Source: Panagrolaimus kolymaensis (Eukaryota; Nematoda; Chromadorea; Rhabditida; Panagrolaimidae). From it: a stretch of 64,000 nt of DNA. The position numbers and the translations under genes were made by a program. This document shows, piece after piece, positions 12,811-23,560 of the stretch; the stretch's first letter is position 1, and each line of letters opens with the position of its first letter. The notes beneath the pieces are model-generated. The model searched no databases, had not been told where the DNA came from, and saw only the letters and a list, made by a program, of their open reading frames with translations. The stretch lies in contig JAJQJQ010000027.1 of NCBI GenBank assembly GCA_028622995.1, positions 3,286,001-3,350,000 on the forward strand, given 5' to 3'.

Positions 12811-14496
12811 TTAGCTTTTAAATTTTTCGATAGGGCTTTTTACAAGGTATGTAGAAATCACAGAAGGAACACTCAAAAATTTTTTTTCCGCTGAACCTTT
12901 GCTGCTGCTATAATTATCATTTTGGCAAGTGATTTCGTCAATATTTTTCAATGGTTTTATAAAAAGATTTGAGCATTCTTGAAATTTTATAATTTTTTGA
13001 TTAATAAAAAGCCATTCATAACTTGCATAAATCCAAACATAAAAATGATAAAAAATAATTGTTTCATTTTTTTCAATTTTTTCAAATGCTTGTATTTGAA
13101 TTCTTATTGCCGATGATTGGGGGCATAAACTTTCACGTAATTCAAATTCAATCATTTCATTTGGTTTCAAAGTATTATTTTTTAGGAGAAAAACGGTACT
13201 GCCATTTTTTAATTCAGGCACGGTAAAAGTATAATGGAGTTTAGAGTTTTGAGGTTTAAAAACAGCCATAAAATTTTCGTCGCAATGAAATTTTTGTGGT
13301 GGTTTAGTTGGTTCAGGTTCAGTAAAAATTATCGATAAATCATAATCTTGAGTTTGATCACCAGGCACAGAAGACATTATTCCACCATATTTAATTGAAT
13401 AAAACATATCATTCACCGTATAATTTAATAATTCGTCATTAACCCATAATGTGAAATTTGGTTGAAACATATCAAACATTGTCGATTTTTTGATCAACGT
13501 CACATTAATAATTTGTCCAGGAAATAATTTTTCTTTTAAATCAAATTTTCCATAAATTTTTGCCTTCGTGGTATCGGATGATAAACATCCAGTCAGTGTG
13601 GATTCCAATAAATCAAAAGAAATTCTCAATTTTTTTTCAATCTTCGAATCTTTTTTATCAAGAAATTTAATTTCAATCCAAACTTTGGTACTTGAATTAT
13701 ATGTTTGTCCAAGAAATTCATATACATCATAGCCGAAGGATGGATAGTATACTTTATTGCTATCTTTTACTTTAATATATTTTTCTCGAAGCTTTAAAGA
13801 ATTTTCTAAAAAATCTTTTTTATTTCGTTTTTCTTTACCCAAACTTGGCCATAATAAATTGTCAAATGATTTTGGTGGCTTAAAGGTTTCATAATATAAC
13901 TCATTTTCTTCATATGGAGAATATGGATATGATTTTAAAAGAATTTTTATTGGATCCTTATTACAACCTGAATATCGGCAAATTGAATATGAAGTTTGTT
14001 TTAATTTTACTATCATATTAAAGGATTTCGTAATTCCAGTTGGATTTGAATCGTCCTAAAAAGCTTCGAGTATTTTTCATGAATAGGTTTTTTATGTTTA
14101 AACTTATTAGAAATTATTTTTAATAAACTTACCAGTGTTGTCACGCCGCCGCCGCCGGCGGCGAGGCGGCGACCTTCAGCTTCAAATGGCGGCGCCGCCA
14201 GAAAATCAGCCTCGCCGCCGGCGGCGGCGGCGGAGGCGGCGGCGATGAAAAAAAAATATGACAACACTGAAACTTACATAACATGTGGTAGCCCAATAAT
14301 TTTGGCTTGGTGTTACATACATTATACAAACGCCTGAAGGACAATCCATTTGATACAATGATGTTTCATTGTTGCCATCATTACTTTCGCCATGATAGCA
14401 TTGAAATTTTTTCGCTGATTCTGCTTCCTTAGACCAAATCAAAACAAAAAGCGTAAGAAAAACTATTAACAAGCGACCGTAATTGATCGTAGCCAT
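12811..14496 (-). CDS. Secreted glycoprotein with N-terminal Cys module and possible galectin-like segment (paralog B)
   Basis: Paralog of 10255-11724, about 487 residues. Exon 1 runs 14496-14278 with signal peptide LLIVFLTLFVLIWS, FQCYHGES and CIMYVTPSQNYWATTCY. Exon 2 starts at 14055 with DDSNPTGITKSF and continues to the stop at 12811. The start ATG at 14496 is chosen because the signal peptide follows at once; the frame runs upstream to 14589 without one. One Cys of the first module (CQNYW in A) is Ser here (SQNYW), so one disulphide may be lost. The galectin-like segment reads LFPGQIINVTL and FTLWVNDELLNYT. The intron contains a 137-bp transposon inserted exactly on the splice donor, which has been duplicated; the outer donor copy should still splice in phase 0. 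Confidence 0.78.
14133..14269. mobile_element. hAT-like MITE, CCG-rich, inserted on a splice donor
   Basis: A 137-bp element with terminal inverted repeats CAGTGTTGTCA and TGACAACACTG. It is flanked by perfect 8-bp duplications AAACTTAC at 14125-14132 and 14270-14277. The interior is almost only CCGCCG/GGCGGC in both orientations. Length, repeats and 8-bp duplications fit a non-autonomous hAT element. On the host gene strand the duplicated target is the splice donor GTAAGTTT. Confidence 0.85.
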
Positions 14497-14660
14497 AACA
14501 AAAAGTTTTTTATGCTTTTTTTGATTTTTAAAAGTATTGTAAAAACTAAACACAAACTTTTTTGTCCTTTTATTGGAAAATACATACAATCCTCCATCGA
14601 CTTTAACGCAATAAGGGATTAGTCAAAAATAAATAAATAAATAAACTTTTTTTTAACCAA

Positions 14661-14730
14661 TTTATGCTACAATTTTTTTCCCATGTGTAAATGTGTGTAG
14701 CCTCCTACAAAAAAGTGGAATTCCCCACCA
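14661..14730 (-). promoter_or_regulatory. Conserved upstream block of paralog B
   Basis: Read on minus: TTTTTTGTAGGAGGCTACAC, a short spacer, then ATTGTAGCATAAATTG. It matches the block upstream of paralog A and lies about 165-235 bases before the ATG of paralog B. Confidence 0.5.
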
Positions 14731-15146
14731 AAAAATAAATAAATCATAGATTCTTTTTCTAAGTATAAAAGTTGCATCATAAAGGGTCGTTGATGTTGTA
14801 ACATCGATGTTTGACTACAAACAAAACTTGTCTTAATTTATTTTAAGTTTGAATTAAAATTTCGCAATGCTATCTGTCATTTCATTTTGTATATGGATAT
14901 ACGATGAAAATAATTATTTTTTTTGCATTATATTCTAATTAGTTTGTAAGATTGAAATGTTAATTTTTTTTATTTTCTTCTTAAAAATTTTCTAATTTTT
15001 ATAAATAAATAACATAAACACGCAAAAAAATAAAGTAAGTTTCAGTTTATATTTATTCAAACAGTCTCGTGCTTTTTTTGATATACGAAATACCATAATT
15101 TGGAATGATAATATATTTTTTCGGATATTAACACTTTTGGTATTCT

Positions 15147-16283
15147 TTAAGTTATTTTTAGATGTGATGGAAATCGAGTAATAATAGTAGTTTCCATCAT
15201 AGAATTATACTTTGGTAATATTGTTGATATTCTTAACTTTTTACCAAACATTTTATCTTTTAGCCAAAAAAAATATGAAACTAATGCTTTTCGATATGGT
15301 TTAATAAAAATTCCAGTTAATACAATTTCATATAATTCAAGTGTGAATATCATATATAAACACCAATTTATAGCCATGGAAGGTGAGGGGTGAAAATAAA
15401 ATACATAACCCCAAACCAACATTGGAATAGCAAAACAAAAGAAATAACCCGAATATTGTATATATAAAACAAGGCGAAGCATTTCATTGAGTTTTTGAGA
15501 ATCTTTTGAAAGTTTAGTTTTGAAGTTCATGGTTAATGATTTTAAAAATGTAATAAATGCTGCAAGAATAATTAATACAATACGCAAACCAAAAAATAAT
15601 CCACATGCAACAAGTATTAAAGGATAAAATTGATTTTCAAATGGTTTAACAATAATTAATGTATTAACATTAATAATCTTTTCAAGACCAATTATTTTGT
15701 TTTCTAGATATAATTCAATTTCTTCAGGAGGAATAATAAAAAAATTTCGAATAGGTGTAACTAAAATTCCTATTCCACCAATACCAAACATGCATATATC
15801 AGTGAGTATCGCAAATCGATAACCATAATATAAAATGGGTGAATCATTTATTCCCATCACGGCGAAACATCTTTCCCAAGTCATTGCCACAATACTATCA
15901 AACAATAAAACCGCGGATAAAAAAACTAAATCCAATAAAATTAAATTTAAAGTTGGATGGAAATTTTTGCATATTCCTGGAGAATATACATAAAGAAATG
16001 GATGTAAAACAGCCATGGGATATAAAAAAAGAGCGCAATGAAATATGATGGCTCCAATAATATAATTTATTAAACAAAATTTTAATTTTTTCATTGATTT
16101 TGGTGTTTTTGATATTACAATTTTTAATAAAATTGTAGAAGTTAGTAAAGTTAATACAGATTTAACATTACTTGCAATTTCATAAGTGGACATGGCTGAT
16201 TCTTCATAGATTTCATTTCCATTATATGTTAAATGTGATGTTTTTCTAACAAAAAATTGAGATATAAAATTAAAAATATCCAT
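15147..16283 (-). CDS. Srh-like 7TM chemoreceptor, single exon
   Basis: Intronless seven-transmembrane receptor of 378 residues. After TM1 it has SKTPKSMKKLKFCLINY, the TPxxM-x3-K signature typical of the nematode Srh/Str-type receptors. A short first loop leads to an LHPFLY segment, then AMTWERCFAV after TM3. The second extracellular region contains IIPPEEIELYLENK. The C-terminus has IFIKPYRKAL after TM7. It shares architecture with 21352, 31674 and 38238, and is closest to the broken copy at 35295-36083, which looks like an inverted duplicate. A CACCTG E-box lies 131 bases upstream of the ATG. Expression in a chemosensory neuron is inferred from family only. Confidence 0.82.
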   Translation of the reverse strand: MDIFNFISQFFVRKTSHLTYNGNEIYEESAMSTYEIASNVKSVLTLLTSTILLKIVISKTPKSMKKLKFCLINYIIGAIIFHCALFLYPMAVLHPFLYVYSPGICKNFHPTLNLILLDLVFLSAVLLFDSIVAMTWERCFAVMGINDSPILYYGYRFAILTDICMFGIGGIGILVTPIRNFFIIPPEEIELYLENKIIGLEKIINVNTLIIVKPFENQFYPLILVACGLFFGLRIVLIILAAFITFLKSLTMNFKTKLSKDSQKLNEMLRLVLYIQYSGYFFCFAIPMLVWGYVFYFHPSPSMAINWCLYMIFTLELYEIVLTGIFIKPYRKALVSYFFWLKDKMFGKKLRISTILPKYNSMMETTIITRFPSHLKIT

Positions 16284-16413
16284 AAGGAAAAAATTATTAA
16301 CTTTTTTACTTCAACAAAAAAAAGTAAAATAAAGTTTTAATTTTTTTTCGTGCGTAAGCTAGTAAAATGAAACAGGAATCAAACATCGAACCAATATGCT
16401 AGTTGTTCTTTAG

Positions 16414-16419
16414 CAGGTG
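16414..16419 (-). promoter_or_regulatory. E-box CACCTG upstream of Srh-like receptor
   Basis: Minus-strand TTCTCACCTGCT, 131 bases upstream of the ATG at 16283. Similar E-boxes lie 142-157 bases before the related genes at 21352, 35295 and 38238. Confidence 0.45.
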
Positions 16420-16962
16420 AGAATTTTGAAAATCAAAAATTTATAGTCTTTTTTTGGATTTGTCTTAAAAAACTAACAAAAAAGTTTTAATTTGCATATA
16501 AATTAGATGAAATATTTTTTATTTCCCATTTATGTCATCAAATACATTTCCTTTCACCACCTGCGTCAAGAAAAAAAATGAAAAAAGGAATATATTCTCA
16601 AAAAATAAAAATATTAAAGCATCATAAATCAGTTTTTAGCGGCGGGTCATCAAAGCTTCTAATTTATATTTATAATTCAAAAAGATGAAGCTTTAATCAT
16701 TGAATATTATTACGCTGAACCCTAATCGAAATTTTCAACATTTCTATCAGAGTTCAAAAGTTCAAATGACTAATGCGAATTATTGTCTGCGATGAAGAAA
16801 GCTCTTAGAATTAAAGATTTTTCTTTGTCATCACTTTTAAAAGTCAAGAAAAAAAGAAGATAAGAAAAACGTCTACGATTGATATAAAAATAAAAGGGGG
16901 AAAAAGCTAAAAGTTATCATTAAAATTTTATTTATTGCTTTCTTGTTGTTTGTTTGGTCGAA

Positions 16963-19900
16963 ATGATTCCTTCAACTTTATTATGGACTTTTTTAGCTTT
17001 AATTTTTGTTCAAAATCATAAAATTCAAGCAGCGATCAATAAAGAAGTTGAAAGCGTTAATCATGATTTATATTTTGATCAAACTGTTTGTAACGATATT
17101 AGCGAATCAGGTAAAAAATTTTTTTATTTATTTCTATTAAAAACTCATTGGGAATAAAATTATAATGTAAAAAAACGATACGTCCAATAGCTATAGAATA
17201 TATTTTGCACACTTTGCTAATTTGTGTGAACAAAAAAAAAGACAAAAAAAATTCAGACAAAAGTACATATGAAGGCAATCCAGAACAGATATTCAAAAAA
17301 AAAGACAAGACTTTTGACTAAATTTATGTATGCTGCTTCTAACTTTAAAAAATCCTCCAAACTCTCTTCTGGAATGTCCGAATTTTTTGTCCGAATTTTT
17401 TGTCCAAAAAAAGACGTTGCTTTGCACCAACGTTTAAAAAGAAAAGAAATGGCTAGAAAAAATTATCTGCTGCATTTTTCTTTAGACTAGGGTTCCATCC
17501 CCCTCCCGCCCCCTAGGGGGATCCCCCTTCCCCCCGCCGATTTTTGCTCCCCGTGCCTCCCTCCCCGTGAGCCTCAGCCCCCGTCAAAAAAATGTAACAC
17601 AGGGAGGAGTATGCTAAGAAAAATCCCCCGTCATATTTACAACAAAAAAATTTTTTTTTTCAAACACCCACAGGGAGGAGTACGTGCTAAAATCCCCCGT
17701 AAAAACCTCCCCGCGGCGTGTCCTCCCCTCCCTCTCCCTCCCCGTGGACCATTCCCCCGGGGGATGGAACCCTACTTTAGACCCAAAAATCTTAAAATTA
17801 TAGTAAACCCTATGGAAACTCTAATATTGTAAAATCGCCAAAGCGATTTCATGCATTTTTTAAAAATTCTTTTTGTGTGCATTGAAAGATGGTTTCAAAG
17901 ATGGTTTCAAAGAGAGCAAATTTATATTTTCAAGAGGTTATAAGTAAAAGCTTGAATTTATACCATTTTTTTTCATCTTAATATTTCAGAATAATACTTA
18001 AACAAAATTTCTAAAAATGCATAAAATCGATGGGGCTATTTAATTGTAAATTTCTTTAAAATTGTTTTTATTTTTTACAGATTGTGAATGTTCAAACCAT
18101 GAATTTCTCATACCTTGCAATGACATGGCTATCTATACACCAATGAAAAATTGTAGTAGACATTATTGTAGCAGTCAAAAATGCAATTACACGGTAATAT
18201 TCATGAAAACAAAACAAAAATTTATATTTATATTTATTCTATCTTTTTTAGGTAACCCCTAACAAAAATTGTCAAAGTAATTATTATTCGATGAGATTTG
18301 TATACAGTTTAAGAGTTGGAAACAAAACTGCACAAGATCGAATTGTAGTGTATTCTGGAGGAAACAAAGACATAACGTATGTTTTTGAATATTTAAAAAT
18401 GTCTTTTTCTTTTTTTTAATTTGGGATAGAAAGAATTTTTATTTTAAAATTGGCCTGGAAATGGGCTGACTTTTTCAAGGCCAGGGCTTTTAGGGTCTAA
18501 GCAATCCCGCATCCGTGTCTATTCTAAAATGAGCCAAAACTCTGGGTTTTTAAAAAACCTGAAATATTTGCTGTTTTTTTTAAATCCAAAACTTGGGTCT
18601 AATTTAAGCGTCTGTTATGCACAGCTACTAGGAGACACAGCAATAATTTGAAGTAGCTTTATTGCACGACAAATATTACATACAAGACAGCAATAGCTTA
18701 CAATTACAATGACATGAAATGCTAGCAAACAACAATGATACAACGGCGAGAGAGATCGAGCGTGTCACTGACTTTCACATACATTCGTATCAGGAGACAG
18801 ACGCATACGAATATGTGGGCACAACAGCGTCCTTGTAGTTAATTACATATAAATTTGAAATCGGGCGCTTCAAAACTAATATCAGACTTCCTTGCAACAA
18901 AATTTTCAAAAAAAGCTGCTAATAACTCTGTGCCTTTTTAACTTAAAATTTTTAGCCTGATTTCTACCAATAATACTCAATTATCACATACTAAGTTAGC
19001 TTATTCTTCAATGGCTGAAGTTAAAATTGATTTTACATCCACTTCTGAACCCATTAATAAAACTGAAAATCCTCGATGGGTTATGGAAATAACTCCAATA
19101 AATGGAATCATATTTATTAATAATATTACGTTGGATGAAACAAATCCAACATTCGTTTTTTGGTTGGATGATTTAAAACCTTACAATGCTTTAAAAGTTT
19201 GTTCATCAAATAAAGATTTAGAAATTTTTATTGATTCTGATATTTACATGCTATCAGATTTTTATTTATATGATTCAGATGATTTAAAAACGTTTGTTTC
19301 CACGTGAGTTTTAAAATATTTTTTTTGTATATTAAAAAATAAAATTTCTTAAAAATACATATATTTAATTTTTACTGTAATTAATTTTAGATTGGATTCA
19401 AACGAAATTATTTCTCCATCTCAAGGAATGATTCCACGAAATTTAAAATCAAAAAGTGGATGCTTTACAATTTTTCGAAATGAAAACAGTAGTGATGCAA
19501 GTGATGCTACCTTTACTACAATTTTATTCAGAATAAATAAAAGTAAGTCTTGACTGACATTAAATGATTTATTGTAGTTTAATGGCCTTGTGCGTCTTTT
19601 CAGTTCATACTAAAGGATGCAAATCTAATAATGTTTTTGATCTCTCTGATACATCTTTTAATTACACCGTTGCTGCAACAAATCAATATCAATGTGAAAT
19701 TATTATTTTATCCCTGTCTAATAGTATTAATCCAGGAATTGCTATTTCTTATATTAGCCCTCCTTCAAAAGATGCAAAATTTACATTTAAAAGTGCTGTA
19801 AATGGAAGAAATTATGTTGATATTGAGTATGAGAGATTAATAATTTAAATTTATTTTGATTTTCATTAATCTTAAACTTTAGTGCATCAAACGTGGATCA

Positions 19901-20598
19901 ATGGTATAGTTTTGGGATTAACACTCCAGCTTTAAGCATCATTATTCCTCCTTCTAATGAAATCATTGTACAAGCTTCAATCTTACATGGTAAATTAATC
20001 CTAATATAAATTATAAATATCCTCAGAAAAAAATTATTTTTTGAAAAGGCTTTTTAGTCTTTTCTTTTTATATTGCAAAAAAAACGATATTTTTCGTTAT
20101 TACATAGATATTTTAGATGTAACTACAACCTATTTAAATGATGATGAAAATCAATCCGGAATTATAGCCTCTCAAAGTTATAGTGGTTTTACTGATCTTA
20201 TAGCTTCCAATTACACGCTTTTAAATGAATTTGTTTTTGATCATAAGCGTAATATCACCTTCAATATGAAAGAAATCCTTGGTAATTCTAATGTTAAAAT
20301 ACAAAATTATGACAAAAATACTTCGTAAGTTAATTTAAAATATAAAAAAAAAAAATTTGCGTAAATTTTTTTGTATTTTGTTTGTTTTAGAAGCATCATG
20401 GTAACTAAAGGACAAAAGCTTTCAATTGTTGGAAAGACGATATCTGTTTATTATCGTGAAAAGGATTCTACAAAAGATGGATTTCTTATTGAATATTATA
20501 TAGATCAAACAACTTTAGGAGGTAACAACTCAGCTACTTTTTTAAATGTTGGATATATTTTCTTCTTAACTATTCTCATGTCATTGTTTTGTTATTGA
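16963..20598 (+). CDS. Secreted CUB-like protein, nine exons, probably membrane-anchored
   Basis: Predicted protein of about 543 residues from nine exons joined in phase: 16963-17110, 18081-18193, 18252-18376, 18956-19303, 19391-19542, 19604-19826, 19883-19989, 20117-20324 and 20391-20598. The ATG at 16963 opens a signal peptide (LLWTFLALIFVQNHKIQA). A Cys-rich module follows (CECSNHEFLIPC, HYCSSQKC), then beta-rich CUB-like modules with many N-glycosylation sites. The last 15-20 residues (VGYIFFLTILMSLFCY) are hydrophobic and could be a GPI-anchor signal or membrane segment, which the minus-strand paralog at 2469-7471 lacks. Intron 1 carries a 287-bp MITE and intron 3 a solo LTR. Extracellular binding or immune function is inference. 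Confidence 0.76.
17488..17774. mobile_element. hAT-like MITE, C-rich/G-rich interior, in an intron
   Basis: A 287-bp element with ends TAGGGTTCCATCCCCC and GGGGGATGGAACCCTA. It is flanked by perfect 8-bp duplications CTTTAGAC at 17480-17487 and 17775-17782. The interior is runs of CCCCCGTC/CTCCCCG, with two AGGGAGGAGTA direct repeats. It lies in intron 1 of the CUB-like gene. Confidence 0.85.
18613..18826 (-). mobile_element. Solo LTR of a retrotransposon
   Basis: A 214-bp segment that starts TGTTATGCAC and ends GTGGGCACAACA. It is flanked by perfect 5-bp duplications GCGTC at 18608-18612 and 18827-18831. TG...CA ends with a 5-bp duplication are the mark of LTR-element integration. A minus-strand AATAAA at 18658-18663 suggests the LTR reads on minus. 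No internal retroelement genes are present, so it is probably a recombination-derived solo LTR. It lies in intron 3 of the CUB-like gene. Confidence 0.75.
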
Positions 20599-21192
20599 TT
20601 GAACCTTAAAGATTATTTTGAAATTCTAATAATAATATTATTTATGATTTAATAAAATTCTTTTTAAAAATTTGTTTGTGATTCCACTTTTTATGTATTC
20701 GATGTTTCGAAAAGTTCGTGCGGCGAAATAATCGAATGCCCAACAACGTCAAAAAAAAAATAAACCATTGACCCCATTTCAAATGTAAAAGTTGCATCAT
20801 ATGTTGATGGGTAGCATATGTGTTTTGCGATATATTAAACCTGTTTCATTTTATTTTTAGTTTGAATGAAAATGTTGAAACGCTGTCACCGTAACTTATG
20901 TGAACACCTCATCCATTTTTTCGAATATAATGCTAAAATTTATATTCTTTTTTTTACACTTGAATAAAAGTCAGAATCACTCATACAGCCTTTTATATTT
21001 AAATTTTTTTTTTAAAAGAGTTGGCGGAATGTAATGAAATTTACCAAGTGGCTTCCAACTGTACACATTTTTTTATTAAACACTTATGCTTTAGCTATGC
21101 TTACACTCTTTGTATTTAGAATTGATAGGTTTTTTAGAATAAATTTTTCGACATTTTGGTCAAAAATTTTATAATAGAAGAAAAAAAATTTT

Positions 21193-21198
21193 CACCTG
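21193..21198 (+). promoter_or_regulatory. E-box CACCTG upstream of Srh-like receptor
   Basis: TTTTCACCTGTT, 154 bases before the ATG at 21352. It fits the WWYCACSTGYY consensus that I recall for C. elegans chemoreceptor promoters. Confidence 0.5.
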
Positions 21199-21351
21199 TT
21201 CTTTTCTTGAAACTAAAAAACATCGGTCTTTATGGTATAGATAAACAATATACACCTGTAAATTATGTGACCTTTTCAAATGTTTTAGATGCAAAAATAA
21301 TTGAAGTAAAAAAAATATTTTCTTTTATAGCCTTGATAGCTTTTAACAATA

Positions 21352-22425
21352 ATGGCAAACATTTCAATAAACTTTATAAATTTGGATAAAAAAATATTTC
21401 AAGCTGAAGAAATTTATAATCCTCAATTTGCTTCAATATATGCTTTATTGATTCTTATAACTTTTATTATCAGTATTTGTCTCTCATGTTTACTTATTTT
21501 TGTGATAACTAAAAAAACTCCATTATATATGAAAAATTTAAAAATATATTTAATTCCATATTCAATTTATACAATCGTCATAGAACTTGTATGGGGCTTA
21601 TATACTCCCATGCTCCTTCATCCTTTTGTATATTTTTATCCAACCGGTATAGCAAAATATTTACCGCCAAATTTATCTAAAATTTTCGTAGGGTTTGGTG
21701 CTGTTTCAGCTATTTTGTTGCTTGATTGTTGCATAGGAATAATAAATGAGAGACTTTTTGCGTTGAGAAATATCGAAAAGGTTACTTCAAAACATTCAAA
21801 AATTCCTTTTTATTTTTTTTGCCTTTCGACTTTTTCTTGTTTTGTATGTTTTGGTGTTGGAGTGCTTTTTATTTTAAACAAATATTTATCATCAATTATA
21901 TATGTTCCAATTGAAAATGTTTCATCAATAATTAATTCTCGAATTATGGGATTAGACAAACTCCTAAATTTCGATGCACTTTTAATATTTCAAGGTTCAG
22001 ATGAAAATACAATACCATATTTTGTTATTTCAGTTGGATTGTTTGCATCTTTTAGGGTTGGAATTGCTTCCTTTGTTGTCGTTTTTAATGGTTATAAAAC
22101 ATACAAACTCAAATATCTTATGTCTCATGATTTGCAAAAAACTAATTCAATGTTGCTCCAAATGAGTTATTTCCATTTTCTGGGATATTTTGTATTTCTT
22201 TCTAGCCCTGTTGCAATTATAACTTTCACGTATTGGTTTGATCCAAATCCGTGCCTTTATGTAAATTATTGTTTAGCATTTATGAATTTCTTTGGCATCT
22301 ATGATGTTTGTATGACTTTGATTTGTATTAAACCTTATCGAATTTATTTTATCAGTCTATTGAAAAAAATAATTTGTAAAAGTGTTCATTACAAAACTGT
22401 AGTCATTCCTAGTCTAGTGTTATGA
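21352..22425 (+). CDS. Srh-like 7TM chemoreceptor, single exon
   Basis: Intronless receptor of 357 residues. It has AEEIYNPQFASIYALL at the extracellular N-terminus, then TM1, then TKKTPLYMKNLKIYLIPYS (the TPxxM-x3-K signature), LHPFVYFYPTG, and CCIGIINERLFALRNIE after TM3. TM6 has FLGYFVFLSSPVA and TM7 ends in ICIKPYRIYFI. It is very similar in layout to 31674 and 38238. The fragment at 37678-37944 is a decayed close copy of its TM6-TM7 part, and 23225-23560 is a relic of its upstream region. Ligand unknown. Confidence 0.82.
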   Translation: MANISINFINLDKKIFQAEEIYNPQFASIYALLILITFIISICLSCLLIFVITKKTPLYMKNLKIYLIPYSIYTIVIELVWGLYTPMLLHPFVYFYPTGIAKYLPPNLSKIFVGFGAVSAILLLDCCIGIINERLFALRNIEKVTSKHSKIPFYFFCLSTFSCFVCFGVGVLFILNKYLSSIIYVPIENVSSIINSRIMGLDKLLNFDALLIFQGSDENTIPYFVISVGLFASFRVGIASFVVVFNGYKTYKLKYLMSHDLQKTNSMLLQMSYFHFLGYFVFLSSPVAIITFTYWFDPNPCLYVNYCLAFMNFFGIYDVCMTLICIKPYRIYFISLLKKIICKSVHYKTVVIPSLVL

Positions 22426-22709
22426 TTTATTATAGATTTTAATTTTTTGTTTTGTTGGATCAAAAAGAGCTTTAAAGAATGTAATAAAAATTTTTTTTAA
22501 CGCAAATAAAATTGACAATAAATAAAAAAAAGCAAAATATAAAGAAAATCTCAAGATTCGGTGAAAAGTAGTATTGCTTTATCTTTGTGCCAAGGAATTA
22601 TCGAAGGAATTTAAACTGTAATAAGCAGCGAAGCTAAGTAAAGATACACTAAAATACCAAGGTACAAATACCCGCATAGATTTGCTTCGATAATGTTGTG
22701 TATTATCAT

Positions 22710-23066
22710 TAGTGTTCATTCCCGTCCCCGCGGGGAACGGGGACGGGGACTCCCCGCGGAGATTCCCCGTCAACTATTTCTCCCCGTCAAAAATTTCCAT
22801 AATTAAAAAAATCATTAAAAAAGGTTAAAACTTATGTAAAACCCCTTTATTAACCTTAATTCAATCATACTTAATCAATATTACCTTTAAAAAGGCATTT
22901 TTTACTCAAAAAACAGAAAAAAAAAATTTTTTTCACTCCCCGCGGGGACTCCCCGTGAAAAAAAATTCCCCGCTTAATCCCCGCGGGGAATTCCCCGCCG
23001 AAAAAGTTCACCGTCCCGTCCCCGCATTTTTCCAATTACGGGGGGGGGGGTTGGAAATGAACACTA
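22710..23066. mobile_element. hAT-like MITE with CCCCG-rich ends
   Basis: A 357-bp element with ends TAGTGTTCATT and AATGAACACTA. It is flanked by perfect 8-bp duplications ATTATCAT at 22702-22709 and 23067-23074. The outer thirds are CCCCGCGGGG-type palindromic motif; the middle is AT-rich with TTAA-type sequence. Confidence 0.85.
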
Positions 23067-23108
23067 ATTATCATCACTAACTTTTTGCAAACAATCCATC
23101 CATTCTAC

Positions 23109-23214
23109 CAGTGTTACATATTTTCTTATTTGTCGCCTCCGCCTCCGCCACCGGAGGTGGAGGCGCCTCCGGAGGCGAAGGAGGCGCCTCCGGAGGCGGA
23201 GGCGTGTAACACTG
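23109..23214. mobile_element. hAT-like MITE with GGAGGC-repeat interior
   Basis: A 106-bp element with ends CAGTGTTACA and TGTAACACTG. It is flanked by perfect 8-bp duplications CATTCTAC at 23101-23108 and 23215-23222. The interior is a palindromic array of GCCTCC/GGAGGC. Confidence 0.85.
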
Positions 23215-23224
23215 CATTCTACCA

Positions 23225-23560
23225 ATGAAACGCAAAAAAAATTTTTAACCTTTTTTTACACCTGATTAAAAGTCAGAATTACACACACACAGCCTTTTAA
23301 GATAAAATAGAAAAAAGGTTAGCATCACCTGTCAATTTCTTGGAAAGAAGAAACCAAAAAAAGTTGGTATCAATGGTAAGAATGTTTCACATACAAATTT
23401 TGTGTGGCATTTAACATAATTTTAGGTGCAAACAAAATAGAAGAAAATATGTTTTTTTTTTCATTTTTAAAGCCATTATATGTAACTTTTAAAATTAATG
23501 GTTAATATAAGAAAATATGGCAAGTAGAAGAAATTTATAAAAAAAGAGAAACATTTTTTT
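23225..23560 (+). pseudogene. Relic of an Srh-like receptor promoter and 5' end
   Basis: The stretch repeats features of the region before the receptor at 21352: AAAGTCAGAAT then CAGCCTTTTA, a CACCTG E-box, a TTTCTTG motif, and GAAGAAATTTATAA near 23528, which matches the codons for EEIY after that receptor's start. No long open frame follows, so the copy is dead. It lies next to the otopetrin-like relic. Confidence 0.45.

Larger units (their letters stand above)
22579..23240 (-). pseudogene. Relic exon of an otopetrin-like gene split by two MITEs
   Basis: Minus-strand reading at 22579-22701 (FSVSLLSFAAYYSLN) matches FCISLLSFAAYYNLN of the intact gene at 27454-29261. The match continues upstream beyond both transposons: if each element and one copy of its duplication are ignored, the frame stays open and gives a further stretch with SDDNTQHYRSK against SDEENTRNYLSK. 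The relic ends at a TAA at 22579 and lacks the rest of the gene. It is clearly a dead fragment, and both elements arrived in it independently. Confidence 0.7.

Noticed and set aside
14141..14344. Poly-Ala and poly-Pro/Arg frames on minus
   Set aside because: They are produced by the CCG-rich MITE read in several frames; they run through the exon and its splice donor.
17611..17832. Pro/Arg-rich frame on plus
   Set aside because: Lies in the C-rich MITE inside an intron; composition is that of the element.
22579..22773. Short minus frame starting MTGNLRGESPSPFP as a gene
   Set aside because: Its first half is transposon sequence and its second half a relic exon; there is no real start.
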